From Caprimulgus europaeus (lineage: Eukaryota > Chordata > Aves > Caprimulgiformes > Caprimulgidae), in NCBI GenBank assembly GCA_907165065.1, contig OU015534.1, forward strand, positions 9,741,686-9,805,685: a stretch of DNA of 64,000 bases, read 5' to 3'. Below, one piece after another: positions 1-11,500 of this stretch. The notes under the pieces are model-generated. The model was not told the DNA's origin, did no database searches, and was given only the letters and a program-made list of their open reading frames with translations. The position numbers and the translations under genes are program-made. The stretch's first letter is position 1, and each line of letters begins with the position of its first letter.

Positions 1-1621
1 TCGTTTTCCTCCTGCACTTCGCAAACATACAAGCCAAAATAAAATAATCAAAATAAATTAAAATCGCTACTTTATATTAAAATAAACCGCCCCTCCTCTT
101 CCAGACACACAACCACCACCCAGCCTCGCTGCACATCGCTTTCTTCCCTCGGATCCCGTCTCGTCAAAGCAGGCTCGGTTATTAAAGGAGGCTGAACAAA
201 GATAGCCCCGAGAGCAGCTATCAGCGCATTTTAACTTCATCAAAGACTTCGGGGGAGAGGGAGAGAGGAGGGGTCTGGCACCTTCGAGTAATGAGCTTGT
301 CAGGAACACCCCTGCCAGAGCAATTGAACAATTTGCACACAAGCAAAAGAAAAGGAGCGGGGAGGGAGGGAGGAAGGGGAAATGCTACAAAAGCCCCTTC
401 AATTTCCAACCATGTGCTTGGCAATCTGGAAAATAGATTCATTGGCCTCCTCTTTTCTCCCATGTCGAGTCTTGTAGCCCCTTTTGTAGGAGCTGGACAT
501 GAAAGGGAGACAACCAAGTGCCGGACACGAAGATCGCTTTTCAAAAGCAAATGTGTGTGAAGGCGAGATGTGAGACCGCTCGCTGCGGGGAGGCGGCACG
601 TTCAGGAACAACATCAACAAACTGCGCGGAGGTTCGAGGTGGCACAGACAGGGGCAGAGGAGGGGGGAATTAAAAAAAAGTAGGAGGAGGAAGATAAAAG
701 AACAGGACCCCCCCCTCCCTCCCCCGGCGCACACCGCCCGGCTCCTGCCTGCGCGCTGCGGGCCCTGCACAAAGCCCCACTCGCCCGGGGACCGGCTCCG
801 TCCCCTGTTCCCTGCCTCGTACGTCTCAGCTTTTTTCTTTTTCTCCTTCTCCTTCAGCCGGCTGCACAGGCAGAAAGGCCTCGAGTCTTTAGATCAGGGT
901 CCCTGCCAACAAACAAACCAAAGAGCCACGTTTGGTCCCTGAAATAAATAAATAGGGAGGGGGGGTTGGAGGAGAAGGGAGCGCTTAAAGATGTTTATTT
1001 ACTTTGTAAGTTGTTGCAAAATTTAGGCGGAGATCAAGTTTCATTCGGTCATTCAAATGCTGCAGGCCCAAGGGGAACGTGTGTGCGGGGGGGAAACCCT
1101 CCAACTTATTTTCTCATGTGTCAACCTTTCCAAACAAAATACAGGGAAGTGGAGGGGGGAGAGAAGGGATAACCTTTCTCCCGGCCCCCACCTCCCTCCC
1201 CCTGAAAACAAGTTGAGGTGGGGTTTTGTTTGTTTGTTTTTAGGGGGGGGACACAAAAAAGCAAAGAAATAAAAAATAAAATTAACAAAAAAATTCCGAG
1301 GAATACTTTCCCTTGCCGGACCATGAACCCAAAGCGGGGACACCCCCTCCCGCCGAGGAAGGGGCCGGGGGAGGCTCCGCCGGTGTGGCAGCCCGCAGCG
1401 GTGGGAAGAGAGGCGGCGCGGATCAGCCCCGCGCAGGCTGAGCGCCTGGCCGCGGAGGGGAGGGCTCAGCCCAGCCGGCTGCCAGGGCCGAAACTCCGCG
1501 GCCGGGCGAGTGTCGCCAGCCCGAGGGCGGGAGCCACTCGCTTCCCCGAGGCCCGAGCAGGGCTCTCGGCTCTCAGCGTGACAAAGGACATCGCAAAGAA
1601 CGATTTTGATTTTTTTTTTTT
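1..1621. other. Intergenic DNA downstream of FOXD2
   Basis: No protein gene is recognisable here; the reading frames are short, purine- or C-rich and match no family I know. The stretch keeps more CpG than ordinary intergenic DNA, notably around 480-620 and in a small CpG-rich patch at about 1320-1600. It also contains AT-rich pieces near 30-90 and 1220-1300. Its position directly past the FOXD2 polyadenylation site suggests 3' regulatory DNA of FOXD2, but that is inference from composition and location only. Confidence 0.55.
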
Positions 1622-2714
1622 TTTAACCAGGTCACAAACATTTATTAATTTACACCAACGGTGGACAAAATTCTGTTGCCTTTTCCACATCAAATTATTC
1701 ACAGATTCTCTCAATAAAATAGATATGACGGATGCACAACCAGTGAAGAGTTAACTGGACTCCGCTCATTAGCTCCCGAATAATCTATATACAAATAATT
1801 ACCAATACACCAAAAAACCCACGCACGGAGGGGGTGGAAAAACAGGAATGAAAAAAAAAAAAAATAGCCTGGGAATTCTCCAAACTTCCTGACGGATCGG
1901 ATTTTCTTTTAAACGTGCATTTGAATGTCTCATTGGAAAAAAAAAAATAAAAAAAAAAGAGAGAGAAAGAGAAAATAAACCGCAGTCCTGAGTTTCACCG
2001 ACTTTTCTTCTTCTTAAAAATAAAGAAACCCTAAACAGTGCCTTTTAAAACCAAACTCGAAGCTTCAAAGAAACTAAAAATAAGATCGAGCCATTAAAAC
2101 ATTTTCTTTGAGAGCAGGGGAAAGACAGACACACATGGCAAAACCGCCCGGGAGAGGGATTCGCAGGAACGAAAACGGGCTCGCTGCGACCGGAGGTGGC
2201 TTCAACCCCTCTAGCCACTTTCCTAGGCAATTTGGAGGACCCCCGCAGAAACCCCGCACCTCTCAAAGGAAACATTTCCAACTCTAAGACCGTTTCTTTC
2301 CTAACACCCCCCACCTTCACCCTCCGCAAGACGTTCCGTGTCCAACCAGCCCAGGTCCCGGCTTCTGTTACGGCCACTTTATAAAGACGCTTTGGCGCTG
2401 GCGGGACGAAATCGTGTTATTCTTTGCCCCCTCCCGCCCTCCCGATTTATTTTTGTTTGGGCTTTTTTTTTTTTTTTTTTTCCCCGAGCAAAGAGACACA
2501 AACAGATCTGGATGCCACAGAACCTGGAAACAAAGTAAAAATTTAAAAAAAAAAAAAAAGGAAATATTTCCTACCTTAAAACACAACAGGAGGAGATGGG
2601 GGGACGGGGAGAGGGAAGGGGAGCAGTTTCGGAGGAGGGGGGAGAGCTGGGAAGGGGCCGTTTGCTTCGCGACTCTCCCCCCCCCCCCCCCCCAATCCCC
2701 ATCCCCAGCACACT
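1622..2714 (-). other. FOXD2 3' UTR with polyadenylation signal
   Basis: The stretch follows the FOXD2 stop codon on the minus strand. It is AT-rich with several long A or T runs. An AATAAA signal (minus strand, 1646-1641) is followed by a TG-rich segment and then an A/T run at about 1610-1624, so cleavage near 1622-1630 is likely. Together with the TATA box this gives an unspliced transcript of about 2.9 kb. A second AATAAA at 2451-2446 could give a shorter form. The exact 3' end is inferred, since no transcript evidence is available. Confidence 0.6.
2677..2693. repeat. C17 homopolymer (G17 in the FOXD2 mRNA)
   Basis: Seventeen uninterrupted C on the plus strand, which is a G17 run on the FOXD2 sense strand starting 22 nt after the stop codon. 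Runs of this length are prone to slippage and to sequencing error, so the exact length should be treated with caution. Confidence 0.9.
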
Positions 2715-4061
2715 TTAAAAATGACAGCTGCTCAGGGTTGTGATTTTACTGGAAAAGTTCTGGGCCGGCTGCAGGAGCGGCTCGTGTGCCAGGCTGACCT
2801 GGGGCTGTGCCGGGGCCAAGGCGGGGCTGAGCACGGCCAGGACCTGCGCCGGGGGGCCCGCCTGGCCGGCGGGGTAGGGCGCGGCGGGCGCGGCGCTGGG
2901 GTTGGTGCTGGGCGGCGGGGGCACGGCCCCCCCGATGATGTTGTCTATGGAAAAAGAGGGACGGGAGGGGTGGTTGGTGCCGGTGCCACCGCCGCTGCCA
3001 CCGCCGCCGGCGGGCGTGGGGTCCGGCTTGAGGGTCTGGAGGAGGGCGGCGGGCAGGGCGGTGGGGCTCAGCTGGGGGTGGTAGAAGGACTTCCTGCAGT
3101 TCAGCTCGCCGCCCAGGAAGGAGGGCAGCCCCGAGGCGGCGGAGAAGACGGAGGCGGCAGCGGGAGGCGGCGGAGCCGGTAACGGGCAGTGCGGCGCCGG
3201 GAAGGGGAAGGCGCCCGCGGAGGAGCCGCCGCCGCCCCCGGCGGGATGGTGGTGGTGGGGGTAGCCCTGGAGCTGGAGGCCGTAGTTGTAGCCATAGGGT
3301 CCGTAGGCGAAGCCAGGCAGGAAGGCTGCGGGGTCGGCGGCCCCGGCCCGCAGCAGCAGCTCAGGGTGCGGCGGGTGCAGCTGCTGCTGCCGCTTGAAGC
3401 GCTTCCTCCGCCGCAGGAAGCTCCCGTTGTCGAACATGTCGGCGGACTCGGGGTCCAGCGTCCAGTAGTTGCCCTTGCCCGGGTTGCCGGGCTCCCGGGG
3501 GATCTTGACGAAGCAGTCGTTGAGGGAGAGGTTGTGGCGGATGCTGTTCTGCCAGGCGGGGAACTTCTCCCGGTAGTAGGGGAAGCGTCCGCTGATGAAC
3601 TCGCAGATCTCGCTCAGCGTCAGCCGCTTCTTGGGGCTCTGCAGTATGGCCATGGTGATGAGGGCGATGTAGGAGTAGGGCGGCTTCACCAGCGGGTTCT
3701 TCCCCCCCGCGCCGCCGCCTCCACCGCTGCCGCCGCCCGCGGGCACCTTCTCCCCGGGCGCGGCTCCGCGGGCGCACGCCGACTCCGAGCCGCCGGCGGG
3801 GGAGAGCCGCTCCGGGGACCCCCCCATGCGCGCCTTGGCCGCCCCACTCCGCGGCAGGGCGAGCCCCAACGGATCGCCACCGTCCTCCTCGTCCTCCTCC
3901 TCCTCGTCCTCCTCCTCCTCGTCCTCGCTGTACTTGCCCCCATCCTGGGGCGGGCCCACCACGTCGATATCCGCGTCCTCCACCTCGGAGAGCGGCTCTT
4001 CCTCCGGGGAGCGTTCGGACATGATCCCGCAGCCGCCGCCGCCGCTGCTGCCCAAAGTCAT
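2715..4061 (-). CDS. FOXD2: Forkhead box protein D2, single-exon transcription factor
   Basis: This 448-residue nuclear DNA-binding protein is encoded without introns. The forkhead (winged helix) domain covers residues about 122-224: it begins [14 protein letters not shown], has the recognition helix [15 protein letters not shown] and ends with the basic wing RRRKRFKR. The N-terminus MTLGSS..., the DADIDVVG motif at residues 29-36 and the end ...LSSCHF are typical of FOXD proteins. The N-terminal sequence resembles FOXD2 more than FOXD3. An acidic Glu/Asp run lies at about 46-62. An eh1-like Groucho/TLE-recruiting motif FSIDNIIGG is at 370-378, which suggests repressor activity. The start at 4061 was chosen by homology and has A at -3. 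The frame stays open for 197 more codons upstream only because the DNA is GC-rich, and that extension would run past the TATA box. In vertebrates FOXD2 acts in paraxial mesoderm, kidney and neural crest. Conserved linkage to FOXE3 and CMPK1 supports the call. Confidence 0.95.
   Translation of the reverse strand: MTLGSSGGGGCGIMSERSPEEEPLSEVEDADIDVVGPPQDGGKYSEDEEEEDEEEEDEEDGGDPLGLALPRSGAAKARMGGSPERLSPAGGSESACARGAAPGEKVPAGGGSGGGGGAGGKNPLVKPPYSYIALITMAILQSPKKRLTLSEICEFISGRFPYYREKFPAWQNSIRHNLSLNDCFVKIPREPGNPGKGNYWTLDPESADMFDNGSFLRRRKRFKRQQQLHPPHPELLLRAGAADPAAFLPGFAYGPYGYNYGLQLQGYPHHHHPAGGGGGSSAGAFPFPAPHCPLPAPPPPAAASVFSAASGLPSFLGGELNCRKSFYHPQLSPTALPAALLQTLKPDPTPAGGGGSGGGTGTNHPSRPSFSIDNIIGGAVPPPPSTNPSAAPAAPYPAGQAGPPAQVLAVLSPALAPAQPQVSLAHEPLLQPAQNFSSKITTLSSCHF
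3390..3698 (-). other. Forkhead DNA-binding domain of FOXD2
   Basis: Residues about 122-224 of the FOXD2 product. Helix 3 carries the invariant Asn, Arg-His and Ser of [11 protein letters not shown], which contact the DNA major groove in forkhead proteins. Wing 2 ends in the Arg/Lys cluster that also serves as a nuclear localisation signal. No key residue is missing, so DNA binding should be intact. Confidence 0.93.
3890..3930 (-). repeat. Acidic codon repeat (GAG/GAC) inside FOXD2
   Basis: An almost pure run of GAG, GAA and GAC codons encodes the Glu/Asp-rich block at residues about 46-60. Such trinucleotide-like tracts change length by replication slippage. Human FOXD2 also has an acidic block in this part of the protein, so the charge rather than the exact length is probably what matters. 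Confidence 0.8.
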
Positions 4062-4570
4062 TGTTGTGCGGCCGGAGCGGCCGGGGCCGGGCTCCCACCC
4101 CCCCCACCTAGCGGCGGCTCCCGGGATGGGCCCGGGGCCGTGCCGGAGGGCTGCGGCCGCCGCTGGGACTCCGTGCCCCGGCGCCGTCGTTCCGCGCCCC
4201 GCTCGCCTCGCCGCGCCGCTGCTGGCGGGGCCGGGGCAGAGCTGCGGGGTGGTGGCTGCGGAGGGAGGGGCGGCGGAGGGGGCGCGGGGCGGGGGCGGAG
4301 GGACGGGACGCCCGGAGGCTGGGCAGGGAGCTTGGAAGCAGCGATAATAAATAGTAGTAATAATGATAATAAAAGGAGAGAGAGAGGGGGGAAAAAAAAG
4401 GAGGAAAAAAAAAAAGAGGGGGGTGCGGCGGCTCCTTGGCAGGGCTGGGGGGAGGGAGGGAGGAAGAAGGAGGGGAGGGGGAAGAGGGAGGGGGGAGGGC
4501 AGAAGTTGGAAAGGCGGCTCCCCCCTCCCCACCCCTCCCGAGCTGGGACCCGGTGGAAACGCTCCCAATC
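4062..4570 (-). other. FOXD2 5' UTR (inferred)
   Basis: This is the GC-rich segment between the inferred start site, about 30 bp downstream of the TATA box, and the FOXD2 start codon. It holds a short AT-rich island (4343-4375, AATAAT-type triplets on the plus strand) and purine-rich runs at 4375-4500. It contains no feature I recognise as coding. Confidence 0.5.
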
Positions 4571-4598
4571 TGCGCCTGCTGCCAGCGCTCCCCAGGCC

Positions 4599-4604
4599 TT
4601 TATA
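4599..4604 (-). promoter_or_regulatory. TATA box of FOXD2
   Basis: The minus strand reads TATAAAG, flanked by GC-rich sequence, about 540 bp upstream of the FOXD2 start codon and in the right orientation. It predicts a start site near 4570. A perfect CACGTG E-box lies 16 bp further upstream (4620-4625). The placement is inferred from motif and context only. Confidence 0.6.
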
Positions 4605-4619
4605 CGGCCGCCCCGGCAT

Positions 4620-4625
4620 CACGTG
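4620..4625. promoter_or_regulatory. CACGTG E-box next to the FOXD2 TATA box
   Basis: Perfect palindromic E-box of the type bound by USF, MYC/MAX and related bHLH-ZIP factors. It sits just upstream of the TATA box, a usual place for such a site. One hexamer alone is weak evidence. Confidence 0.4.
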
Positions 4626-5560
4626 CCGCCCGCCACAGCCCCCACGGGGCACGGCGAGGGTCTGCCCGGCCCGGGACGGGTCCCCGGAGGGCGCGGCCCC
4701 CGTCCCCGGCGGGGATGCTTTCGAGGAAAAGCGCTGCCCGCTCCCCCGGTGCTCGGATGGAGCCGGCTGGTGCGGGAGGAGGGGGTGTGTCGGCTCTGGA
4801 TGTGTGCGGCCCTTCCCCCCGCCCCGGGCACCCCGCCGTGCTGGAGGCTCTCAGGGCCCGTTCTTGCGGGATGCGACGCCCTCCTCCCTCCGCCCGGGGG
4901 CCCCAGAGGGTCTCTTTGCCCCCCGAGGGCTGCCCACCCACGGGGCTGGGGGCTGACCTGCTGCCCCCCCCCGGCCCCCTAGAGGGGTTGTGTGAATTCG
5001 GGGATCCCCGCTCCCCTTCTCCACGCTCTCACATCACCGAACCCAGTGCACCCCGCCTGGAAACCCACCTTCCTCGAGGTCTCCCACGAGCCCGCACCCA
5101 CGGAAGGGATGCTGCCGCTCGGCAGGTGCGGGGCGAGAGGCGAGGAAAAACGCTCAGTCGTTTCCCCCCACGCGAGAAATAACCAAAGCGAAGCCTGTGC
5201 GTGCCCGCGGAGGGCTGGGACGGCCCGGTCGAATACCGCTCTCCGAGGTGGCCCACCCGCAGCCCGGCCAGGCCCTGGACACCCTCCGGTACAGGGAATC
5301 TCCTCCGGCCTGGGGGTCTCCTCCCTGCCGCTCTCCTGCCATCGCTACCCCCGAGGCTGAGCATTCCCCGACGGCTGGCAGAGGGGAGGTGATGGGCAGC
5401 GGACACTCGCCCTGCCGCGGGCTGCAGCCGGAGCGGGAGGATTTCCCTGTCACCAGAGGCACCCTAGGCCCCCACAGCGGTGTCCCCGCGGGTGGCAGAG
5501 CCCCGCTCCCCCGACTGCGGCCGCCCCTGCCCAGAGGAAGGCCGGGGCGGCCACCCTGGC

Positions 5561-8560
5561 AGGGGGCGAGGGACACGGACACGGTTGAAGCCACCCACCC
5601 CGCGCCCCGTGGGTGACTGTAGGAGCTCGGTGTCCCTGTCTCTTCCACGGACACACCGAGCAACGTTCGCACAGGGCTTTTTCCCACTCCCCCCGCCTTA
5701 GACGCTCTGCAAACACGCAGCCGCTTTCCCGAGTGGGAGAATGCCTGGGGAGGGAGGAAGGAGATGGTTTCCTCCAAGAGGGTGCCAGGGGGAGATCTCT
5801 GCCCCCTCCCAGGGCCGCGTTCAGCAGTGTGAGAATCCGCAGTGATGAATTGCCAGTCGCTGCCGTTAACAGGTGCGAGCATTTGGTGATAAAATCTCCA
5901 GCACTAATACCGGGGAGCCGGGCCAAACAGCTGCGCAGCCCCGCTTCCAAATGCCGGTCACAATTACTCAAGCCCTAACGACTCGGTGCACAGGCTCGGT
6001 GAGCTTGGGGGGACCCCAAGGAGCGGGCAGGAGCGGACGGCATTTCGCCCGCACATCTCCAGCTGAAGCAGCTATTGCAGAGCCGGAGCCTCTGCGCGGA
6101 CTCGGTCGCATCTTCCTCCCTCGCCGCCAACGCTGCGATCGGGGAAATTTTCTCGACCGGAGGAGGGAAAAATAGATTAATAACTGTGCTAAGAGTTGCT
6201 CCGGAAGATGGAAAGTCTCTCCCGCGGTCGTGTGTCAGGGCTGGGGGAGCTTTCCTTTCACTTTTATACTCCTCCGAGGCTGATAACCTGCGTTTGCAAC
6301 ACATACGCATACAGCTCCCTCTCATACATGAATATATATGTATATTCGGCTATATATATTTATAGTAATATTTTTCTTTATATATATATTCTTTTTATTT
6401 TTTTTTTCTTTTATATGTATATACAAAATCAGCTAACACGGAGAAATGCTTTGGAGACGTCGCATCTTTCCTACCGATTTTGCTTAAACTCTCCGTTCAT
6501 CGCGGAAAGGCGATGGGAAGAACAAATGGAAGAGAGCGGAGAGGGAAAGACCCGAGCCGCTTTCCATTTTTATTAAGTAAAATAATAGTTTTGCCTCCCC
6601 TACATAAACGAAAGTGTCATAAAAAATTCCGAAGCAGCTGCCAGAGATTTCGACCACACACACAACGGGGCGATTGAATTTCCACTCGGTGCATTTCATG
6701 GCAGCGAGGAACCACCGGGAGCTGAGCCTTGTGCCTCTACAGGGCGGCGAAGGGGAAGGCGTGGGGGGGGACAGCAAAACGGCATGCTGAGAGCGGCCCA
6801 GGGCAGCGGGCACCGCCCGGGGGATGCTCCACCGCCCCCCGCGCCCGGCCGCCTCCCCACCGCCCTGTCGGGCACGGTTCGAAGTGGAATAGCTATGGGT
6901 ATCTGCTGCCCGGACCCCCCCGGCCCCGGCTTCCGGTTCTCCCACTGCCTGGAAGGGCGGTCAGCCCGTGGGGGGAGCCCCCGGCAACGGGGGGCTCGGG
7001 TGGAGCCGTTTGCCGCTGTACTCATGGGCATCGGGACCCCGATGAGCCCGAAAATTTGGGGAGGGGGCGAGAAGGATCGTTGGGAGGTGGATGTTGATGG
7101 GATGCCACCGGTGCCTTGTCCCGCTCCCACCAGGACCCCCCACTTCCCCTCAGCATCACTCATCCAGAGCCACCGCAGCTCAAGAAATAACGTGTGTCCC
7201 CCCATCGACAAGATTCCTGCCTGTTTGAAGGCAAAATATCGTCCCCGTTAAAGTCAGGAGCGACCCGAAAAGAAACGACAGTGACGGAGTCCCGGTTCCT
7301 CCGTCGGCGAGCGGCTCCTGTTCGCTGGGTCGGCGTTAGGCTCGGCTTTACCGAGCAAGATCGGCTGCAGAAACAAATCAAAACGAGGAAAAGTACCTAA
7401 ACTACACCCGTCCCGAAATGATTTAGCGAAGGGAAGCCCGGGACTGAAACAAACCAGATGGTCGAATCCCAGACACGTCTACACGCACACACACACTCCC
7501 GGCCGTGTATCCACACACGAGGGAGCGAGGGGTGAGTTTTCATCACGGGTTTGCACGCCGGAGTAAGAAATTGTGCGGTCTCCCGGAACAGAAACCCTAT
7601 CGATCTGCCCGGAAAGACTGCCTTCTCATCGTCCCACTCTTCCCAGGCGTGCGGGGCTGGGATTGAAACATTTTTCCTTGGGCAGATCTGTAATTTTTCT
7701 GCTCTCCTCGCCGAAGTGTTTCATTACAGACAGCTTCCCTTCCCATCTCCCGTTTTAACCCAACTCTGCTGTACATTTCACGTTAAATTGTGGTATCAAG
7801 CGTGCGTGGGGCTGAGAGCTGGCAGGGTGAAAGTCTCCAAAAAGTCTCAAGAGTAGAGGGGAGGAAAAAAAAAAAAAGTCATTGGCCCATCCGGATTTTT
7901 TTTTTTTCTCCTTTACATTGACTTTCACTGTTAGTCCTGCCTGTCCTAACGAGGCGTTCGCTCGAGGCGTGTTGGCTCAGCATTTTGATGCCCTGCAGAC
8001 CTCTTTAGCAGGTGGATCCCCCTGATCGAGGTTTCCCCCCCGGGGCTCCCGGTGCCCCCGCCCGGGCAGCTACGTGGGAGCGGGTCGGAGACCTTGTGAG
8101 CTGCAAAACGGCAACAACGACCAGGATTTTTAAAATTATTATTATTTTTCTCAGGGAACAACTCTTTCCCTACGTGTTCTCCAGGACTGTTATTTAGCAG
8201 GGGGAGTGTAGAGGAGGGCAAGGAGGACAATCCTCGGGCACCGCGGGGTGCGATCGCTCCTCCTGACCTAGCACTGGCCATGCCCCCGCCTAAGGGAGCC
8301 AGTCCCAGACGGAGCATCCCCTGGTGCGGGGTTGACCGGGGGACAAAGCCCCGATCGTGTACCGCTGTGCCCGGGGAAGGGCAGGATCGGGCCCTGCAGC
8401 GGTTCCCTGAGCTGCCTTGGGCCGTGGGGAGGGTTTAGCTCCAGCCCAGCCAACATTGCTCCCAGATCCTTCCAGACGATCTGTTGGTTTTGCAATACAG
8501 ATTCGTTCTTGATTCCTCTGCCGAGCGGCATCTAAATTCGTTTATTCTGAAGAGAACCGC
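5561..8560. other. Extended CpG-rich domain upstream of FOXD2
   Basis: CpG remains frequent for a further 3 kb and falls off sharply at about 8560. Long reading frames exist on both strands (for example 242 codons on the minus strand at 5154-5882), but they are a by-product of few AT-rich stops and show no family resemblance. An AT-rich pocket at 6330-6430 interrupts the domain. In human this side of FOXD2 carries the divergent lncRNA FOXD2-AS1. An equivalent plus-strand transcript here is possible but cannot be shown from sequence. Confidence 0.6.
6325..6430. repeat. AT-rich low-complexity pocket
   Basis: Alternating TATATA blocks and T runs form about 100 bp of nearly pure A/T inside otherwise CpG-rich DNA. 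It looks like simple low-complexity sequence; no gene signal is present. Confidence 0.8.
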
Positions 8561-11500
8561 ATCTACAAGTCCCCCAAGGCTCAGTGATGGATTTTTCTGT
8601 ATTACCTCGTTATCAAGCTTGGCTGACCTCTAACTCCTCTGAAAACATGAACAAGACAGACCTGCTGCTGCCTGGGGTGCCCCAGGGGGCTCTTTTTCCA
8701 CTTATGTGATTTCCTTTGATATTATTTCTCTTCTTCCCATATCCAAGGCTCAGACCTTCAGTGCTCCCTGCAGTTCAACCTTTTTTCCAGCCCTGTGCTG
8801 CCAGCTCCCAGCTTGCAGAGATCAGTTTGCAGCCTGCACACCAAGAGCTCCCAGTGCAGTGGAAATGGTGGTGCCAGATAGTGTGAGATACATGAAATTC
8901 CCAGTTTGGGAACTACAGGATCCAAGAGCCTATATCCATCCTTGCAAAGCTCAGATGTCAGACATCTCAGTTTTATTGACTTGCATTTTCAAATCCCAAA
9001 ATTCACACCAAAAAAGGCCTGTTTTTTGGGGGAGGCTTTTCCCAGGCACCCCACGTGCAGAGCTGAACCCCCATGAACCTCTGAAGAATAAGTCTGCCTG
9101 TCTTTTCTACTCTGCAAACGAGTGGGAAACCCCTCTTCCCCCACACATATGCATTTTTGCAGGTGCTATGATCTGAGTTTAGGACCTTGGCTTTGGACTC
9201 GCAGTTCAAAAACTTTACCTACTGCTCACTATTCATAACTGATCCCATCCCACATGGACTTGAAGCCCACCAGGAAAGCTCATATGCAGCTTAACACTCA
9301 AGTGATTAACTCTGCCTTGGTATAAGCTTTTTTCATACTGTTCCTCAGCAATCTGACGTGAAAAGAGATGGATATACTCACACACTTACATGACTCAGAA
9401 GAACACAGTGATTTCAAGCCATAAACCACCAGGTGCACTTTTGAGACTCACCAAATCCAGCTTTCCTGGTTGCCATAAAAAACACATTAACCAAAGGCTG
9501 ATGCATGTGGAAGGCAATTATGCTCTGGCACATGGCAACATATATAGAACAGCCTGGTAACTGTGCCTACCACACAAGGAAAAATATTCCTGTGAAAACA
9601 AGCTTGCTAAATCACTTCATTCTTCCTTGAATCCCTTGAAAATAAAAGAGGATTTCTATTTTGGGAGGGAAATATATGTGGGAGGGAATTAGATTTTCTG
9701 AAAGTGGATGGACCAGTGCAAGAACCTAAATAAGTGTCCAGATTCACAATGATGTAGAAACCAGTGATGGGTTTTCTGAGTTCAGGTTTTCCGTGTTAGA
9801 ACTGATCACTCCAAACGTGCCCAGGAAATCCCTGCTGCTGAGTTCTCTGCATTCAGAGGTTCAGCAGCCCTAGTGCCCACCTCACCGACTGAGTTGGCAA
9901 AAGTCCATTTCTGCCAGAAACACCAGCTCAGGACCCTTAGCTTGGGGCCAGAAGCAATATAGAGAAAGGATTTTCAAAGGAGGAAACTACAGAGAAGGTT
10001 GAAAATTACTGGAATATAGCTTGATTGAGACAAAATTTAGTTTACTTCATTTTATTTTATTCTGCATGTAGTAAATGGCCGGGCATAAGATTCTTTGCCC
10101 CTGGAAGTATATAGCAATCTCCAGCTGGGGAGCAGGTTGGAGGGAATCTGCAGTAACCTTGTAAGAAATGAGACCTGCACATGCATACTGATATCTATAG
10201 ATCTGCCTCACAAACAGATTCATAAATATATTTTGCTTCTTGACCTCAGACAAGACTATGCTTCAGTCAGCTGGAGGCTGTGATGTTCCTACTGCACAGG
10301 AGTATAGCTCAGGGCTCATTTCCTCTGTTCCCGTCTTGGGAAGGAGCTGGATAAACAGAAGGAAAAAGTTTGCAACCTAAAGTATGCGGAGGGAGATGAA
10401 GTACCTCACCCATGCAGAGAAGCAGAGGCAGAGCCAAACACTTCAACCCCATCCCCTTATCCAGCAAAGGAGAGACAGGTGGAAAAGGAATGGGGCAGAC
10501 AATGAACGTTTCATCTGGGTCAATAACAACAAGCAAAAATATCAAACCAGGCATCACTGTAATAGTTTGGGGCTGAATCTGCACAGAAGGGTGAATGTCA
10601 GACCTGTTGCCACCCAGAACATTGCTGCAGATATCAATTCCTCTACTACATCTCCACCAGGTCCCAACTTCACCCCACAGCCTGGCTCAGGCACTTCCAC
10701 ACCCCAGCAGCTCCTTCCTTTGGGTCCAGGATCCAAAGCTAATCCCTGCTTTGCACACTGGGACACATCTCAAGCTGACACCGTGACAGCATCGGTGTGG
10801 CTGCATGGGACAGTTCTCCATCTCTATAAAATATGTACTCTGCAGTAGGTAAAAGGAACATGCGAGAGACTCATCCCCAGCATCTCCAGACCAGTGTGAA
10901 CTTCTTCTGCTCCTTTTTTCAAAACAAGTGAAGAAATTGCTGTCCTGAGCTGCACCGAGGCAAGAGAGGGAAAGCCTGTCAACACACAGATTTAAATTAA
11001 TCCAGCCACTCTGAGGGTGTTAAAGCTTCACCAACACACACATCCCCCCCCTCTTTCACTTACTGCGAGTGAGCCTCTGCTCATTCCTGCGGGGAAGAGG
11101 AGGCTGTGCTACTCAGACAGAAGAAATGACACCGAGGGCTGATGTTTCCCATCTGGCTTTAGATTACTTGGAAAGACCTGATTTCTGCAGGATGGATACT
11201 CAGCATTGCACAGCTAACTCAATCTCACCAAGGCTCATTTTGAAAAGCCTCTTTTATTGCCTCTTTCCAGGCTTTTGCATAGTTTAGATGCTGAGCGTTA
11301 AAATTGCATTGTAAGAGGGCATGAAGTGTTGGGATAAGTTATCTGCTCCCTGAAAATACATGGCTGGGGTCCTGGGGGGAAGCAGGCTGGTGGGATTTCC
11401 CTCCCAGCGCAGAGATAAGCGTGCCATCTAGAGGAAATCCCCTTTATTGCCAGGATTGGCAGCTGAAAATTATCCAATAAAGTATAATTAACCTCTGGCT

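Larger units (their letters stand above)
2640..5560. other. Main CpG island of FOXD2
   Basis: CpG dinucleotides are dense through the coding region, 5' UTR and promoter. The whole coding sequence is GC-biased at third codon positions. This is typical of vertebrate developmental regulators held in Polycomb-marked, unmethylated islands. The boundaries are approximate, judged by eye. Confidence 0.8.

Noticed and set aside
2715..4061. FOXD3 instead of FOXD2
   Set aside because: The N-terminal MTLGSS...IMS...DADIDVVG pattern and the forkhead variant [19 protein letters not shown] match FOXD2; FOXD3 has QKKLTLSGICEFISNRF. Linkage agrees.
4062..4652. In-frame N-terminal extension of FOXD2 (197 extra codons)
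   Set aside because: It begins upstream of the TATA box, has proline/alanine-rich low-complexity content from GC-rich DNA and has no counterpart in FOXD proteins. The homologous start MTLGSS is at 4061.
3189..4982. 597-codon plus-strand frame opposite FOXD2
   Set aside because: Antisense shadow of a GC-rich coding region lacking AT-rich stop codons; no domain is seen.
5154..5882. 242-codon minus-strand frame in the CpG-rich domain
   Set aside because: Low-complexity Gly/Arg/Pro translation typical of CpG islands; no family resemblance.
7455..7480. tRNA-like T-arm (GGTCGAATCCC)
   Set aside because: No matching acceptor stem, D-arm or anticodon arm at proper spacing; the T-arm consensus is itself imperfect.
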